From: Prolixibacteraceae bacterium JC049
GTDB lineage: Bacteria > Bacteroidota > Bacteroidia > Bacteroidales > Prolixibacteraceae
Assembly: GCA_023369685.1 (NCBI GenBank)
Contig: SACZ01000003.1
Location: forward strand, 272,818 to 336,817
Reading direction: 5' to 3'
Length of the DNA stretch: 64,000 bases
The notes below the pieces were generated by a model that was not told the origin of the DNA, did no database searches, and saw nothing but the letters and a program-made list of their open reading frames with translations. Positions 33,743 to 43,122 of this stretch are shown here, piece after piece. Both the position numbers and the translations under genes were made by a program. The stretch's first letter is position 1. Each line of letters opens with the position of its first letter.

Positions 33743-36700
33743 ATGATTTTAACCAACTTGAAACGTCTAACTATAATAATGGGAATTGTCCTTGCTGCCA
33801 ATATTTGTGTAGCACAAAGAACCTCTTATCCATTATCACAGCAAGATAAATATCAAACGGCGACTCAATTGTATGAGAACAAAAAGTTCGGGTCGGCAAT
33901 GAAGAAGTTTCAAGAGCTTCGGCAGAGTAATCAGGGATCGACATTGGCAACCGAAGCTGAGTTTTATGCAGCAATGTGTGCATTGCATTTGGGCCACAAC
34001 AATGCTCAAAAGCTAATCGATCAGTTTATAAAAAAACATCCCAACAGTGTTTGGTCTCATAAAGCCAATTTCGAACAAGGTAACTTTGCTTTCAATGCTA
34101 AAAAATACGGAACAGTTCTGAAAGCATATAAAAAGGTGAATGTGGATGAATTGTCCAATTCGGAACAAACTAAATTTTACTACAATCGTGGTTTTAGTAA
34201 TTTAAGTTTGAAGAAGACCGAAGATGCGTTGGATGATTTTACTCAGATAAAAAATACGCAGGGGAAATACCAGGCACCAGCTACATATTACTGGGCACAT
34301 ATCAACTACCTACAGAAAAATTACGAGGCTGCTTTAGTGCATTTTAATAAGATAAAACGCGATAAAGCTTTTCAGGACATTGTTCCTTTTTATATTGCTC
34401 ATATCTATTATCTGCAAAAAGAGTATGGTAAAGCATTGGCTTATGCTAAACCTTTGGTGGCACGGGTAGATGAAAAGCAAAAAGTGCAGTTGCAAAAAAT
34501 TATTGGAGATTGTTATTTCCACCAGGGCGATTATGCCAATGCGGTGAAGTTTCTGGAAATGGCTTTGGATAGAAACAAAAAGCAGACAGCAACCGATAGT
34601 TATAACCTGGCATATGCCTATTATCAAACGGGGAATTTTGATAAAGCTATTTTACCATTTCGAAAAGCTACGGCTAAAAAAGATAAAAGAGGGCAGAGTG
34701 CTTATTACCATTTGGCAGCTTGTTACCTAAGAACCGATGAAAAGCAAAAAGCACGCATGGCATTCGAGCAAGCTTCTGAAATGGATTTCGATGCAGAAGT
34801 GCAGGAGGATGCTCTGTTTAACTATGCTAAGTTGACCTATGAATTGAGCTATTCTCCATTTAATGAAACCATAAAGGCATTCGATAAATACATTGCTCAA
34901 TATCCGAATAACAGCAGAAACACTGCTGCGTACGATTACTTGGTTCAGGTTTATATGACCACAAAGAATTACCAGGAAGCCATTCTGTCTATCGAGAAGA
35001 TAAAGAATAAAAGTGCTTCGGTAAAAAAGGCTTACCAGCGAGTAACGTATTATCGGGGAGTAGAGTTGTTTAAGAATAATCAGTTCGAAAAGGCCATTGA
35101 AATGCTTCAGTTGTCGAAGCAAAATGGAAAGTACGATAGAAAGCTGAATGCATTGGCCCAGTTTTGGGTTGCAGAAGCCTATTATCAAATGAATGAATAT
35201 GAGCAGGCGCAAGAGGCTTATTCTCAATTTTTGAATACTCCTGGAGCTTACTCTTTAAATCAATATCCCCAAGCGCAGTACAATATTGGTTATACTCACT
35301 TTAAACAAGAAAACTATAATCAGGCTCGCGAATGGTTCAAGAAGTTTGTTGTAAGAACAAATGGGCAGCGTTCTCCTATTGTTGCTGATGCAATGAATCG
35401 TTTGGGTGATTGTTTCTTCTTGGAGCGAAACTATCCTGAAGCCATTAAACAATACGATTTGGCTTTAAGAAACGGTATGTATGATGCCGATTATGCATTA
35501 TTTCAAAAGGCATTTTGTACTGGATTGAATAAGGATCACAGAACGAAAATCCGTCTGTTAAACGACTTGTTGACCAACTTCCCTAAATCGGCTCAAACAG
35601 ATCGGGCTCATTATGAGTTGGGGCGTGCCTATCAGAAAATAAACAACGAAAATAAAGCTATAAAGCATTACAATACTCTAATTACTCGTTATACTGAAAG
35701 CAGTTATTATGCAAAAGGCTTGCTGCAGTTGGGATTGATTTTCTACAATCAGGGAAAATACAATCAATCGCTTACTTTTTATAAAAAGGTGGCCAGCGAA
35801 TTTCCTCAATCCAGAGAGGCATCTGCTGCTTTAATGGGCATAAAAAACAACTATGTGGAGTTGAATCAGGTGGAGGAGTATGTGGCCTATTCGCAACAAT
35901 TGGGAGGAACAGCACAGGTGACTACTTCGGAGCAAGATTCGTTGATGTACAATGCTGCCGAGAAGTTGTTTATGGCAAAAGATAGTCGTGCTAAAAGCCA
36001 ATTAGAGCGCTACATTACCAAATATCCACAGGGAAGCTTTGCGCTGAATGCCCATTTCTACCTGGGGGAGATGCAATATGCCGATTCAGAATTCAGTAAA
36101 TCGAAAGAACATTACGAGTATGTAGCCAACCAGGCCGACAATGCATTCACAGAACCTTCGCTTTCGAAACTGAGCGAGTTGCAATTCAATGCTAAGCAAT
36201 ATGCCGAAGCGCTTGATGCTTTCAATCGTTTAGAGCGAATTGCCAATAGCCAGTGGAACATTCGTAAAGCCAGAATTGGAAAGCTACGTTGCCATTACAT
36301 TCTGAAGAATAACCAAGAGCTGATTCAGGTTGGGAAAGCATTGCTGGGAACTCCCGAGATTTCGAATCAATTTAAAACGGAAGCTAACTTTAAAATGGCT
36401 AAGGTTTATCAGGCGATGAAAAACAAGGCCGAAGCGCTTCGTTATTTCCGCAAAGTGGCTGTTGATCCACAAACAGAAGAAGGTGCCGAGGCATTTTATC
36501 GAGTGGCAGAACTGTTGTATCAAACAGGCCAGTTGGAGCAGTCTGAGAAGCAAATTATGGCATTTATGGAGAAGAATTCGCCTTATCAGTTTTGGTTGGC
36601 AAAAAGCTTCATCTTGCTTTCCGATTTGTATAACCTGAAAGATGATCAATTCCAAGCGAAGCATACACTGCAAAGTATAATAGATAACTATCCAGTGAAA

Positions 36701-36790
36701 GACGATGGTGTGACAGATGAAGCACAAAAGCGTTTAAATGCCATTCTGGAAGTGGAAAAGGCCGACGAGCAGTCAGCACCAAACAATTAA
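33743..36790 (+). CDS. Large exported TPR protein
   Basis: A 1015-aa protein with a signal peptide (residues about 1-25, ending at CVAQ), built almost fully from tetratricopeptide and YbgF/BamD-like repeats (YQTATQLYENKKFGSAMKKF, DYANAVKFLEMALDRN, YPEAIKQYDLALRNGMYDAD, NKAIKHYNTLITRYTESSYY, KYNQSLTFYKKVASEFPQSR and more). I count at least twenty-five repeat units by eye. It should act as a periplasmic scaffold. The outer-membrane barrel gene follows after 37 bases, a pair that recurs in Bacteroidota and that also lies next to ftsE, which suggests a cell-envelope role. Confidence 0.88.
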   Translation: MILTNLKRLTIIMGIVLAANICVAQRTSYPLSQQDKYQTATQLYENKKFGSAMKKFQELRQSNQGSTLATEAEFYAAMCALHLGHNNAQKLIDQFIKKHPNSVWSHKANFEQGNFAFNAKKYGTVLKAYKKVNVDELSNSEQTKFYYNRGFSNLSLKKTEDALDDFTQIKNTQGKYQAPATYYWAHINYLQKNYEAALVHFNKIKRDKAFQDIVPFYIAHIYYLQKEYGKALAYAKPLVARVDEKQKVQLQKIIGDCYFHQGDYANAVKFLEMALDRNKKQTATDSYNLAYAYYQTGNFDKAILPFRKATAKKDKRGQSAYYHLAACYLRTDEKQKARMAFEQASEMDFDAEVQEDALFNYAKLTYELSYSPFNETIKAFDKYIAQYPNNSRNTAAYDYLVQVYMTTKNYQEAILSIEKIKNKSASVKKAYQRVTYYRGVELFKNNQFEKAIEMLQLSKQNGKYDRKLNALAQFWVAEAYYQMNEYEQAQEAYSQFLNTPGAYSLNQYPQAQYNIGYTHFKQENYNQAREWFKKFVVRTNGQRSPIVADAMNRLGDCFFLERNYPEAIKQYDLALRNGMYDADYALFQKAFCTGLNKDHRTKIRLLNDLLTNFPKSAQTDRAHYELGRAYQKINNENKAIKHYNTLITRYTESSYYAKGLLQLGLIFYNQGKYNQSLTFYKKVASEFPQSREASAALMGIKNNYVELNQVEEYVAYSQQLGGTAQVTTSEQDSLMYNAAEKLFMAKDSRAKSQLERYITKYPQGSFALNAHFYLGEMQYADSEFSKSKEHYEYVANQADNAFTEPSLSKLSELQFNAKQYAEALDAFNRLERIANSQWNIRKARIGKLRCHYILKNNQELIQVGKALLGTPEISNQFKTEANFKMAKVYQAMKNKAEALRYFRKVAVDPQTEEGAEAFYRVAELLYQTGQLEQSEKQIMAFMEKNSPYQFWLAKSFILLSDLYNLKDDQFQAKHTLQSIIDNYPVKDDGVTDEAQKRLNAILEVEKADEQSAPNN

Positions 36791-36827
36791 GAATAGAAAT
36801 AAAATCGATATAAAACGAATCAAATAA

Positions 36828-38615
36828 ATGAGACGAATAGTATTAACCACAATTATTGGCCTTTCTGTTTTGGCTGCTTCAGCACAAAAAAAAGGAAAGA
36901 AGAAACTGCATAAAGAGGTGGAGGTGTCTAAAGCGTACCGCCCAACAGTTAACAATGCACAAAAGTTGAATTTTACTCCAACCGATAAAGATACCGCTCA
37001 ATATAAGCCAACTTTTAACTATTCTATTAAAAGTAATCCGGTGGAATCGACACACGACATTACTCCACTGACAGCAACCAAAGTAAACACCAACCAAACG
37101 GAAACTCTGGGACTTGGCTATGCGAAGCTTGGAATGGGGAATTACACAACACCTTATGCCGAACTGTTTGTAAATAAGCGCCAGTCGAAAACCACATCGT
37201 TTGGGATGCATTTCAAACACCTTTCGTCGAATGGAAAGGTGGAGCTGGAGAATGGAACCAAAGTAAAAGCTCCTTATTCGCATAATTTCTTCAACGTGTT
37301 TACTCAGCACTATGGTCGTAAAACCGATTGGGGAATTGATTTGCTTTACGATAGAAATAGAATTACTTACTATGGATTTGCAGGAAAGAATGATATTCCA
37401 ACCAAGGATAATGGAGAATTCCAGAACTGGTTACAAAACCAGAAGCAGGTGTTTGAGAAAATACAGGCAAAATTCGATTTGAGTTCTCGTGCAAAGAAGT
37501 CGAAGGTGGATTACGATATTGCTTTTAAAGCTTCTCATTTTAGTGCAACTACCGATCAGAAAGAACTGTTTTTAGGTGCTGACTACAATGTGAAGAAGGT
37601 TTTCAAGCCGGTTACTTTGTGGATCGATGGATCGCTTTTTATGGCCGATACGAAGAATATCATACAAGGAGCTAACACATCTTACATGACAGCTCCTGCT
37701 GAAGCGTTATTAAGCGATCATAACGAGGTGTTTTTTAAATTGAATCCTACGGCTTACTGGGCAGGCGATAATTGGAAATTTCGATTAGGCTTTAATACCG
37801 ATTTTATTTTCGAAAAAGATAAAGATGCTGAGGTGAAGATTGCTCCTAAAATGTATGGAGAGTGGACTCCCATAGAGGATATCTTAACCATTTTTATTCA
37901 AACCGAAGGAGGAACAAGTCCTCAGTTATACTCTAACTCTTTTCAGGAAAATCCATACCGTGACAGTTATGAGTTGATGAAGAATAAGTTTATTACTTAT
38001 GAATTCAAGGGTGGATTTAATGGGAACTTCAGTAAGAGTACTTCGTTCTCTGTTTATGCTCTGTATAGCCAGATTAACAATGAGCCATTCTACAACATGA
38101 TGTGGGGAGGAGAAAAAGCATTAATCTTGCCAGCTTCCAATACATTTAAAGTAATGTACGACGATGCAGATCTTTTTCAGTTGCATGGTGAAGTGATGCA
38201 TAATGCATCGAAAACGGTAAACTTTCTATTGAAAGGTAACTACTACAGTTGGAAGATGAAGAATATGGATGAGTCATTTGGTAAACCTAAATTCGATGCC
38301 ACTTTTACTTCAACTATTTACTATGATAGTAAACTGACATTTAATGCCGACTTGTTTGTAGAAGGTGGACGAAAGTATTGGTATTACAATTCGGAAGAGG
38401 TTTCTGGTTCTTCAGGTTTTCAACAAGTTGCCAATCGTCAAACCATAACAACCGATCCAGTGATCGATTTGTCTGTGGGAGCACAGTATAAGTATACCGA
38501 TCAGTGGCATTTCTGGGCAAGAGCTAATAACTTGCTTTTCCGTCGTCATGAGCGTTATGTAGGATATGCAGAGCAACGCTTCATGTTAATGTTGGGAGTT
38601 GGATATTCGTTCTAA
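36828..38615 (+). CDS. Outer-membrane beta-barrel protein (TonB-receptor-like barrel, no plug)
   Basis: A 595-aa protein with a signal peptide (ends near AASAQ) and then a basic stretch, KKGKKKLHKEVEVSKAYRP. The motif KEVEVSKAYRPTVNNAQKL, with a later PTFNYSI and LGLGYAKLGMGNY, is characteristic of barrels of this Bacteroidota family. Many amphipathic strands follow and the last residues, RFMLMLGVGYSF, give the C-terminal aromatic expected for BAM-dependent insertion. There is no TonB box or plug domain. The gene is in an operon with the TPR protein, probably its partner in the outer membrane. Confidence 0.85.
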   Translation: MRRIVLTTIIGLSVLAASAQKKGKKKLHKEVEVSKAYRPTVNNAQKLNFTPTDKDTAQYKPTFNYSIKSNPVESTHDITPLTATKVNTNQTETLGLGYAKLGMGNYTTPYAELFVNKRQSKTTSFGMHFKHLSSNGKVELENGTKVKAPYSHNFFNVFTQHYGRKTDWGIDLLYDRNRITYYGFAGKNDIPTKDNGEFQNWLQNQKQVFEKIQAKFDLSSRAKKSKVDYDIAFKASHFSATTDQKELFLGADYNVKKVFKPVTLWIDGSLFMADTKNIIQGANTSYMTAPAEALLSDHNEVFFKLNPTAYWAGDNWKFRLGFNTDFIFEKDKDAEVKIAPKMYGEWTPIEDILTIFIQTEGGTSPQLYSNSFQENPYRDSYELMKNKFITYEFKGGFNGNFSKSTSFSVYALYSQINNEPFYNMMWGGEKALILPASNTFKVMYDDADLFQLHGEVMHNASKTVNFLLKGNYYSWKMKNMDESFGKPKFDATFTSTIYYDSKLTFNADLFVEGGRKYWYYNSEEVSGSSGFQQVANRQTITTDPVIDLSVGAQYKYTDQWHFWARANNLLFRRHERYVGYAEQRFMLMLGVGYSF

Positions 38616-38644
38616 TATATTCTGATAGAGTAAATAATAGATAC

Positions 38645-38683
38645 AAAAAACCACCTATTTCCAAGTGAGATAGGTGGTTTTTT
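38645..38683. terminator. Bidirectional terminator between the barrel gene and pgl
   Basis: AAAAAACCACCTAT and ATAGGTGGTTTTTT arms with a short inner TC/GA pair. T-runs occur on both strands. Confidence 0.9.
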
Positions 38684-38701
38684 ATTGTTGAGAATTGAAT
38701 A

Positions 38702-39421
38702 TTATATTTTCTTCGCAGCCGCTTTGTCTAACCACCAAGTTAATTTTCCATGGGTAGGCTTTACGTATGATGCAGGATAATTCTTAGCAACTTCTTCGTT
38801 GTTGATAATCTCGCTCACTCTGTCGGTTTTCGATTTTCCTGTAACTAAGAATGCAATGTTTCTTGCATTGTTAATGGTCAACCCGGTAAGAGTTACACGC
38901 TGTTGGCCAGACTCTGGATGGTTTACCAAAGCACTTACTTCTTCGCTTTTAAATAGCTCTAAACGATCTGGGAATATAGAGGCAGTATGTCCATCAATTC
39001 CCATGCCCAGAATAACCAAATCAAATACAGGAGCTCCGTTTTCTACAGGCATTTTGGTAATCATTTCGGCAGCGAAACGAAGACACTCGGTATCGCTTGG
39101 CATTTCCCCTAAAATTCGATGTAAGTTTTTCATAGGGAAATTGGTATGGCGAATCAATAGTTCGAAAGCCCATTTAAAGTTACTGTCATCATCGTTGGGA
39201 GGAACCATGCGCTCGTCGCCCCACCAGAAATGGATTCTTTCCCAAGGGAATCGATCCAGGTGATCTTCCTTTATTAACTGGAAAAGTAACTTAGGAGTAC
39301 TTCCCCCTGAAAGAGCCACATGAAAGTCGCCTTTCGTTTCTTCCAGTTCTTTAATCCAAAACTCAATAAATGCTTCAGCAATGGTAATTGCCGAGGGTTT
39401 TATAGTTGTTTCTACCTTCAT
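38702..39421 (-). CDS. pgl: 6-phosphogluconolactonase
   Basis: A 239-aa DevB/SOL-type lactonase that hydrolyses 6-phosphogluconolactone in the oxidative pentose phosphate pathway. Motifs are VALSGGSTPKLLFQL near residue 43, FWWGDERMVPPNDDDSN and LVILGMGIDGHTASIFP with the catalytic histidine. It lies 107 bases downstream of zwf on the same strand, so the two are probably cotranscribed. No gnd (6-phosphogluconate dehydrogenase) gene is beside them. Confidence 0.93.
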   Translation of the reverse strand: MKVETTIKPSAITIAEAFIEFWIKELEETKGDFHVALSGGSTPKLLFQLIKEDHLDRFPWERIHFWWGDERMVPPNDDDSNFKWAFELLIRHTNFPMKNLHRILGEMPSDTECLRFAAEMITKMPVENGAPVFDLVILGMGIDGHTASIFPDRLELFKSEEVSALVNHPESGQQRVTLTGLTINNARNIAFLVTGKSKTDRVSEIINNEEVAKNYPASYVKPTHGKLTWWLDKAAAKKI

Positions 39422-39528
39422 TCTGCTTTATAATTATTCTAATCGGATAAGCTCCATCGGGAGCAATTTGCATTAAAATGTCAAACAAACAAATTTTATC
39501 TCAAATCTCATAAAGAAAATGGCATGTT

Positions 39529-41034
39529 TTACAGCTCACAATAGTCATCCGAGGCAGTAAGGTTCTTGCATGGATAACGCCATTCAATACCATCGCCTTC
39601 TATCATGTTCTGAGCAACCTCTGGTCCCCAGGTTCCAGCAGGATATCCATAAACAGGAATCGAGTCATCGTTTTTCCATGCATTTATGATGGGTTGAACA
39701 AATTCCCAGGCTGCTTCAACAGCATCGCCTCGTGAGTAAAGCGTTGCATCTCCTTGCATGCAGTCAAGCAGCAAACGCTCGTAGGCCGTAGGTAGTCGAT
39801 CGTGTGTTAAATCGCTATAATGGAAATCCATTCCTACATTCTGAACACTAAACCCTGCTCCCGGAACTTTCATTCCAAACTTCATCATAATTCCTTCGTC
39901 TGGTTGAATACGAATTACCAAAAGATTTTCTGAAGAGGTTACATTTTCGTTGGTGTGGAATAGGTGATGGGGCGATTGTTTAAATCGAATAACCACTTCT
40001 GTAGCTCTTGTAGGTAAATGTTTTCCTGTTCTGATGTAAAAAGGAACGCCTCCCCAGCGCCAGTTGTCAATAAAGAACTTCATGGCAACAAACGTTTCGG
40101 TGCGAGAATCGGCAGGTACTCCTTCTTCTTCGCGGTAACCTTTTACCTGATTGCCTCTGATTTTCGATTCGGTATATTGTCCCCTGATGACATGATCGGT
40201 TACGTTTTCTTCAGTAATATGACTTAACGACTTAAATACTTTGAGAATCTCATCCCGGATGGCATCGGCACCAATGGTTACCGGTGGCTCCATCGCAATT
40301 AATCCGACTAACTGAAGCAGGTGATTTTGAACCATGTCGCGAAGAGCTCCCGATTTATCGTAATAGCCTCCTCGTTTTTCTACTCCTAGACTTTCAGCAG
40401 ATGTAATTTCTACATGATGAATGTAGTTGCGATTCCAAAGTGGTTCTAAAAATGCATTTGCAAAGCGGGTAACCAATAGGTTTTGAACCGTTTCTTTGCC
40501 CAGATAGTGATCAATTCGGTAAAGCTGATCTTCATCGAAATAAAGCAATAACTTTTTATTTAAATCTAAAGCGCTTTCTAAGTCGGTACCAAATGGCTTT
40601 TCAACAATAAGTCGGCGGAAACCTGCATCCGATTTGTTTAAACCAACTTGAGCTAAGCTAGCTGGAATCACTTCATATAATAATGGTGGTGTCGACAAAT
40701 AGAAAATATAGTTGTCATCGATATTTAATTCCTGGCGAAGCGTTTTCAAGCGTATTTTTAGTCGGGGGAAATCAGTTGCATTACCCGTATTTACTGCTTC
40801 GTAATAGAGCATGTTTATAAAGTCAGAAACATCTTCGTTTTTTGGAAGAAATTCACTCACTCTTTTTCTAAAATCAGTATCCGATAAATCCGTTCTACTA
40901 ACTCCTAAAACGGCAAATTGCTCAGGTAAACGTTTTTGTTGAAAAAGATCATAAAGAGCAGGGATTAACTTACGTTTGGTTAAGTCGCCCGAAGCTCCGA
41001 AAATGACCAGTATATGTGATTTTGGTTGAATCAT
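39529..41034 (-). CDS. zwf: Glucose-6-phosphate dehydrogenase
   Basis: NADP-dependent first enzyme of the oxidative pentose phosphate pathway, 501 aa from ATG 41034 (MIQPKSHILVIFGASGDLTK). The cofactor motif GASGDLTKRK is at about residues 13-22 and the active-site motif RIDHYLGKE at about 176-184. In-frame ATGs lie upstream at 41052 and at 41193, but a TATATTTG element at 41061-41068 would put the transcription start near 41053, so 41034 is the best start. This organism probably can make NADPH and pentoses from glucose-6-phosphate. Confidence 0.94.
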   Translation of the reverse strand: MIQPKSHILVIFGASGDLTKRKLIPALYDLFQQKRLPEQFAVLGVSRTDLSDTDFRKRVSEFLPKNEDVSDFINMLYYEAVNTGNATDFPRLKIRLKTLRQELNIDDNYIFYLSTPPLLYEVIPASLAQVGLNKSDAGFRRLIVEKPFGTDLESALDLNKKLLLYFDEDQLYRIDHYLGKETVQNLLVTRFANAFLEPLWNRNYIHHVEITSAESLGVEKRGGYYDKSGALRDMVQNHLLQLVGLIAMEPPVTIGADAIRDEILKVFKSLSHITEENVTDHVIRGQYTESKIRGNQVKGYREEEGVPADSRTETFVAMKFFIDNWRWGGVPFYIRTGKHLPTRATEVVIRFKQSPHHLFHTNENVTSSENLLVIRIQPDEGIMMKFGMKVPGAGFSVQNVGMDFHYSDLTHDRLPTAYERLLLDCMQGDATLYSRGDAVEAAWEFVQPIINAWKNDDSIPVYGYPAGTWGPEVAQNMIEGDGIEWRYPCKNLTASDDYCEL

Positions 41035-41060
41035 TTTTTCAATATTTTTCATGAATATAG

Positions 41061-41068
41061 CAAATATA
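41061..41068 (-). promoter_or_regulatory. -7 element TATATTTG before zwf
   Basis: Exact TAnnTTTG on the minus strand, with no recognisable -33 TTG. It sets the zwf start to the ATG at 41034. Confidence 0.45.
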
Positions 41069-41185
41069 ACGTCGATCGGTTGTTTTAGTTTTTGAAAAGG
41101 GGAGAAGAATTTTTTGTGATTTTTATCATGAACAATAAGTTGCTCTCGTAGTTTTATCATAAAGTAAAACCTTAAACTAGAAATT

Positions 41186-42199
41186 ATGGCCAACTTATCA
41201 ACAACTTATATGGGGGTGCCTTTAAAGAACCCATTGATATTAGGAGCGTCATCCTTAGTTACAAAACCAGATATGATCAAGCAGTTAGAAGAGGCGGGAA
41301 TTGCCGCTTTTGTGTATCGATCATTATTTGAAGAGCAGATCAATTTAGAGGCTATACAGTTGGAAGATGAGATGGCCGAATATACTAATCGAAATGCTGA
41401 ATCTTCATCGTTATTCCCTAGTTTGAAGCATGCCGGACCTCAGGAACACTTGATGAACCTGCGCAAGTTTAAGGAATCGACTTCGCTACCTGTTTTTGCA
41501 AGTTTAAATGCACTGTTAGATGAAACATGGGTTGAATATGCAAAACTTCTGGAAGAGACCGGAATTGATGGATTGGAGCTAAACTTCTATGATGTCCCAA
41601 CCAGTTTTGATACCGATGCAGCTTCGATAGAAAAACAACAGGTTGAATTGGTAAAAAAAATCAAAAAGACTGTTTCTATCCCAATTAGTGTCAAATTGAG
41701 TTCATTTTATACCAATCCTCTGCATTTTATTAAGCAGTTAGATAAGGCAAAAGTCGATGGAATTGTTATCTTTAATCGGTTTTTCCAGCCTGAGATTGAT
41801 ACCGGAGAGGAAACTTTCTACTATCCGTTTGAATTATCTAAGGAGAGAGATTACCAGCTAACACTACGTTTTGCGGGACTTCTCTATGGAAATATCAAAG
41901 CTTCTATTGCTGGTACGCGAGGCATATATGAGTCTCATCAGGCGTTAAAATTATTGTTGGCCGGAGCCGATGTGTTACAGGTAGTTAGCACGGTTTATAA
42001 AAATGGACCAAAACAAATTGAACAAATTTTGTTCGAAATTGAAACCTGGATGGACAAACATGCGTACAAAGAATTGGATGAATTAAAAGGTAAGCTTTCC
42101 CATATGAATTTGAAGAATCCATATGCTTACCAACGAGCCCAATATGTTGATATATTGATGAACTCTAATGAGATCATAAAGCTGAACCCCATGGTTTAG
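41186..42199 (+). CDS. Dihydroorotate dehydrogenase-like protein, copy 1
   Basis: A 337-aa flavoprotein with the DHOD TIM-barrel fold. The start LSTTYMGVPLKNPLILGASS is the typical FMN-barrel opening. ELNFYDVPTSFDTD and SVKLSSFYTNPLHFIKQL correspond to the substrate and FMN loops, and IAGTRGIYES and LLLAGADVLQVVSTVY to the phosphate-binding end. It is a Bacteroidota-type DHOD-like protein and probably not PyrD. The paralogue at 49693-50682 (minus) is beside an Nfn/PyrK-like gene pair. The function is not settled by sequence. Confidence 0.82.
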   Translation: MANLSTTYMGVPLKNPLILGASSLVTKPDMIKQLEEAGIAAFVYRSLFEEQINLEAIQLEDEMAEYTNRNAESSSLFPSLKHAGPQEHLMNLRKFKESTSLPVFASLNALLDETWVEYAKLLEETGIDGLELNFYDVPTSFDTDAASIEKQQVELVKKIKKTVSIPISVKLSSFYTNPLHFIKQLDKAKVDGIVIFNRFFQPEIDTGEETFYYPFELSKERDYQLTLRFAGLLYGNIKASIAGTRGIYESHQALKLLLAGADVLQVVSTVYKNGPKQIEQILFEIETWMDKHAYKELDELKGKLSHMNLKNPYAYQRAQYVDILMNSNEIIKLNPMV

Positions 42200-42224
42200 C
42201 AAAGTTTGCGCAATTTTTTTAATG

Positions 42225-42257
42225 AAGGCCATCTCGTACCGATGGCCTTTTTATTTT
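42225..42257 (+). terminator. Terminator after the DHOD-like gene
   Basis: AAGGCCATC (42225-42233) and GATGGCCTT (42241-42249) form a perfect 9-bp stem with a 7-base loop, followed by TTTATTTT. Confidence 0.88.
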
Positions 42258-42282
42258 GCCAAAACCACTATATTTGTTTCTT

Positions 42283-43110
42283 ATGAAGAAAGGAGCAATT
42301 GGTATTTTCGATTCTGGTTATGGTGGACTAACCATTTTAAAGGAAATTGTTAAAGCACTTCCCGACTACGATTATATTTATTTAGGAGATAATGCCCGAA
42401 CTCCATACGGAACTCGTTCATTCGACGTGGTATATGAATATACCTTGCAAGCTGTGAAGCAGATGTTTGATATGGGATGTCACCTTGTTATTTTAGCTTG
42501 TAATACTGCTTCGGCAAAAGCTCTTCGCTCCATTCAGCAAAAAGATTTACCCAATATCGATCCCACTCGAAGAGTACTAGGTGTTATTCGTCCGAGTGTT
42601 GAGGAAATTCCGAACTTAACAGAAAGTCGCAGTGTTGGAATCATGGCTACCTTGGGAACTGTTTCGTCTTTATCGTATCCGTTGGAAATTGAGAAACTGA
42701 ACAATGGAGCTCCAATAAAAGTGACTCAGGAAGCTTGTCCTATGTGGGTGCCAATTGTAGAAAATAAAGAAATTGATACGGAAGGAGCCGACTACTTTAT
42801 TCAGAAAAATGTAAATCAGTTGCTTCAACAATCACCCGATATTGATACAATTGTTTTGGCTTGTACCCATTATCCTTTGCTGGCTCATCGTATTCGAAAA
42901 TTTCTACCTGCCAATATTCAGTTAATTGAGCAAGGAAGTATTGTGGCAGATAAATTAATTGATTATTTGCAGCGACATCCGGAAATGGAAGAAAAGTGCA
43001 GTAAAGAAGGTTCTCTTCAGTTTTATACAACAGAAAAGCCAGCCACATTTAATGATAAGGCCAGCTTTTTTATGGGAACTGAAGTTGAAGCAAGTCAACT
43101 TCGACTGTAA
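42283..43110 (+). CDS. murI: Glutamate racemase
   Basis: Makes D-glutamate for peptidoglycan; 275 aa from ATG 42283. The family start is MKKGAIGIFDSGYGG; an upstream in-frame ATG at 42256 lies inside the terminator region. The two catalytic cysteines are in VILACNTASAKAL and IVLACTHYPLL. The DSG and DNARTPYG motifs are intact. It stands alone between a terminator and the convergent SOUL gene. Confidence 0.95.
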   Translation: MKKGAIGIFDSGYGGLTILKEIVKALPDYDYIYLGDNARTPYGTRSFDVVYEYTLQAVKQMFDMGCHLVILACNTASAKALRSIQQKDLPNIDPTRRVLGVIRPSVEEIPNLTESRSVGIMATLGTVSSLSYPLEIEKLNNGAPIKVTQEACPMWVPIVENKEIDTEGADYFIQKNVNQLLQQSPDIDTIVLACTHYPLLAHRIRKFLPANIQLIEQGSIVADKLIDYLQRHPEMEEKCSKEGSLQFYTTEKPATFNDKASFFMGTEVEASQLRL

Positions 43111-43122
43111 TTCTAAAGGTGT

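Noticed and set aside
36284-36727. A 147-codon minus-strand open frame
   Set aside because: Shadow of the large TPR gene; Cys-, His- and Leu-rich composition without a domain.
41052-41193. Longer zwf starts
   Set aside because: They lie before or at the predicted transcription start, and G6PDH homologues begin a few residues before the GASGDL motif.
42269-42276. TATATTTG as promoter of murI
   Set aside because: A transcript from it would start at about the murI ATG and no -33 box fits; it is too close to the upstream terminator. Possible only if murI is leaderless.
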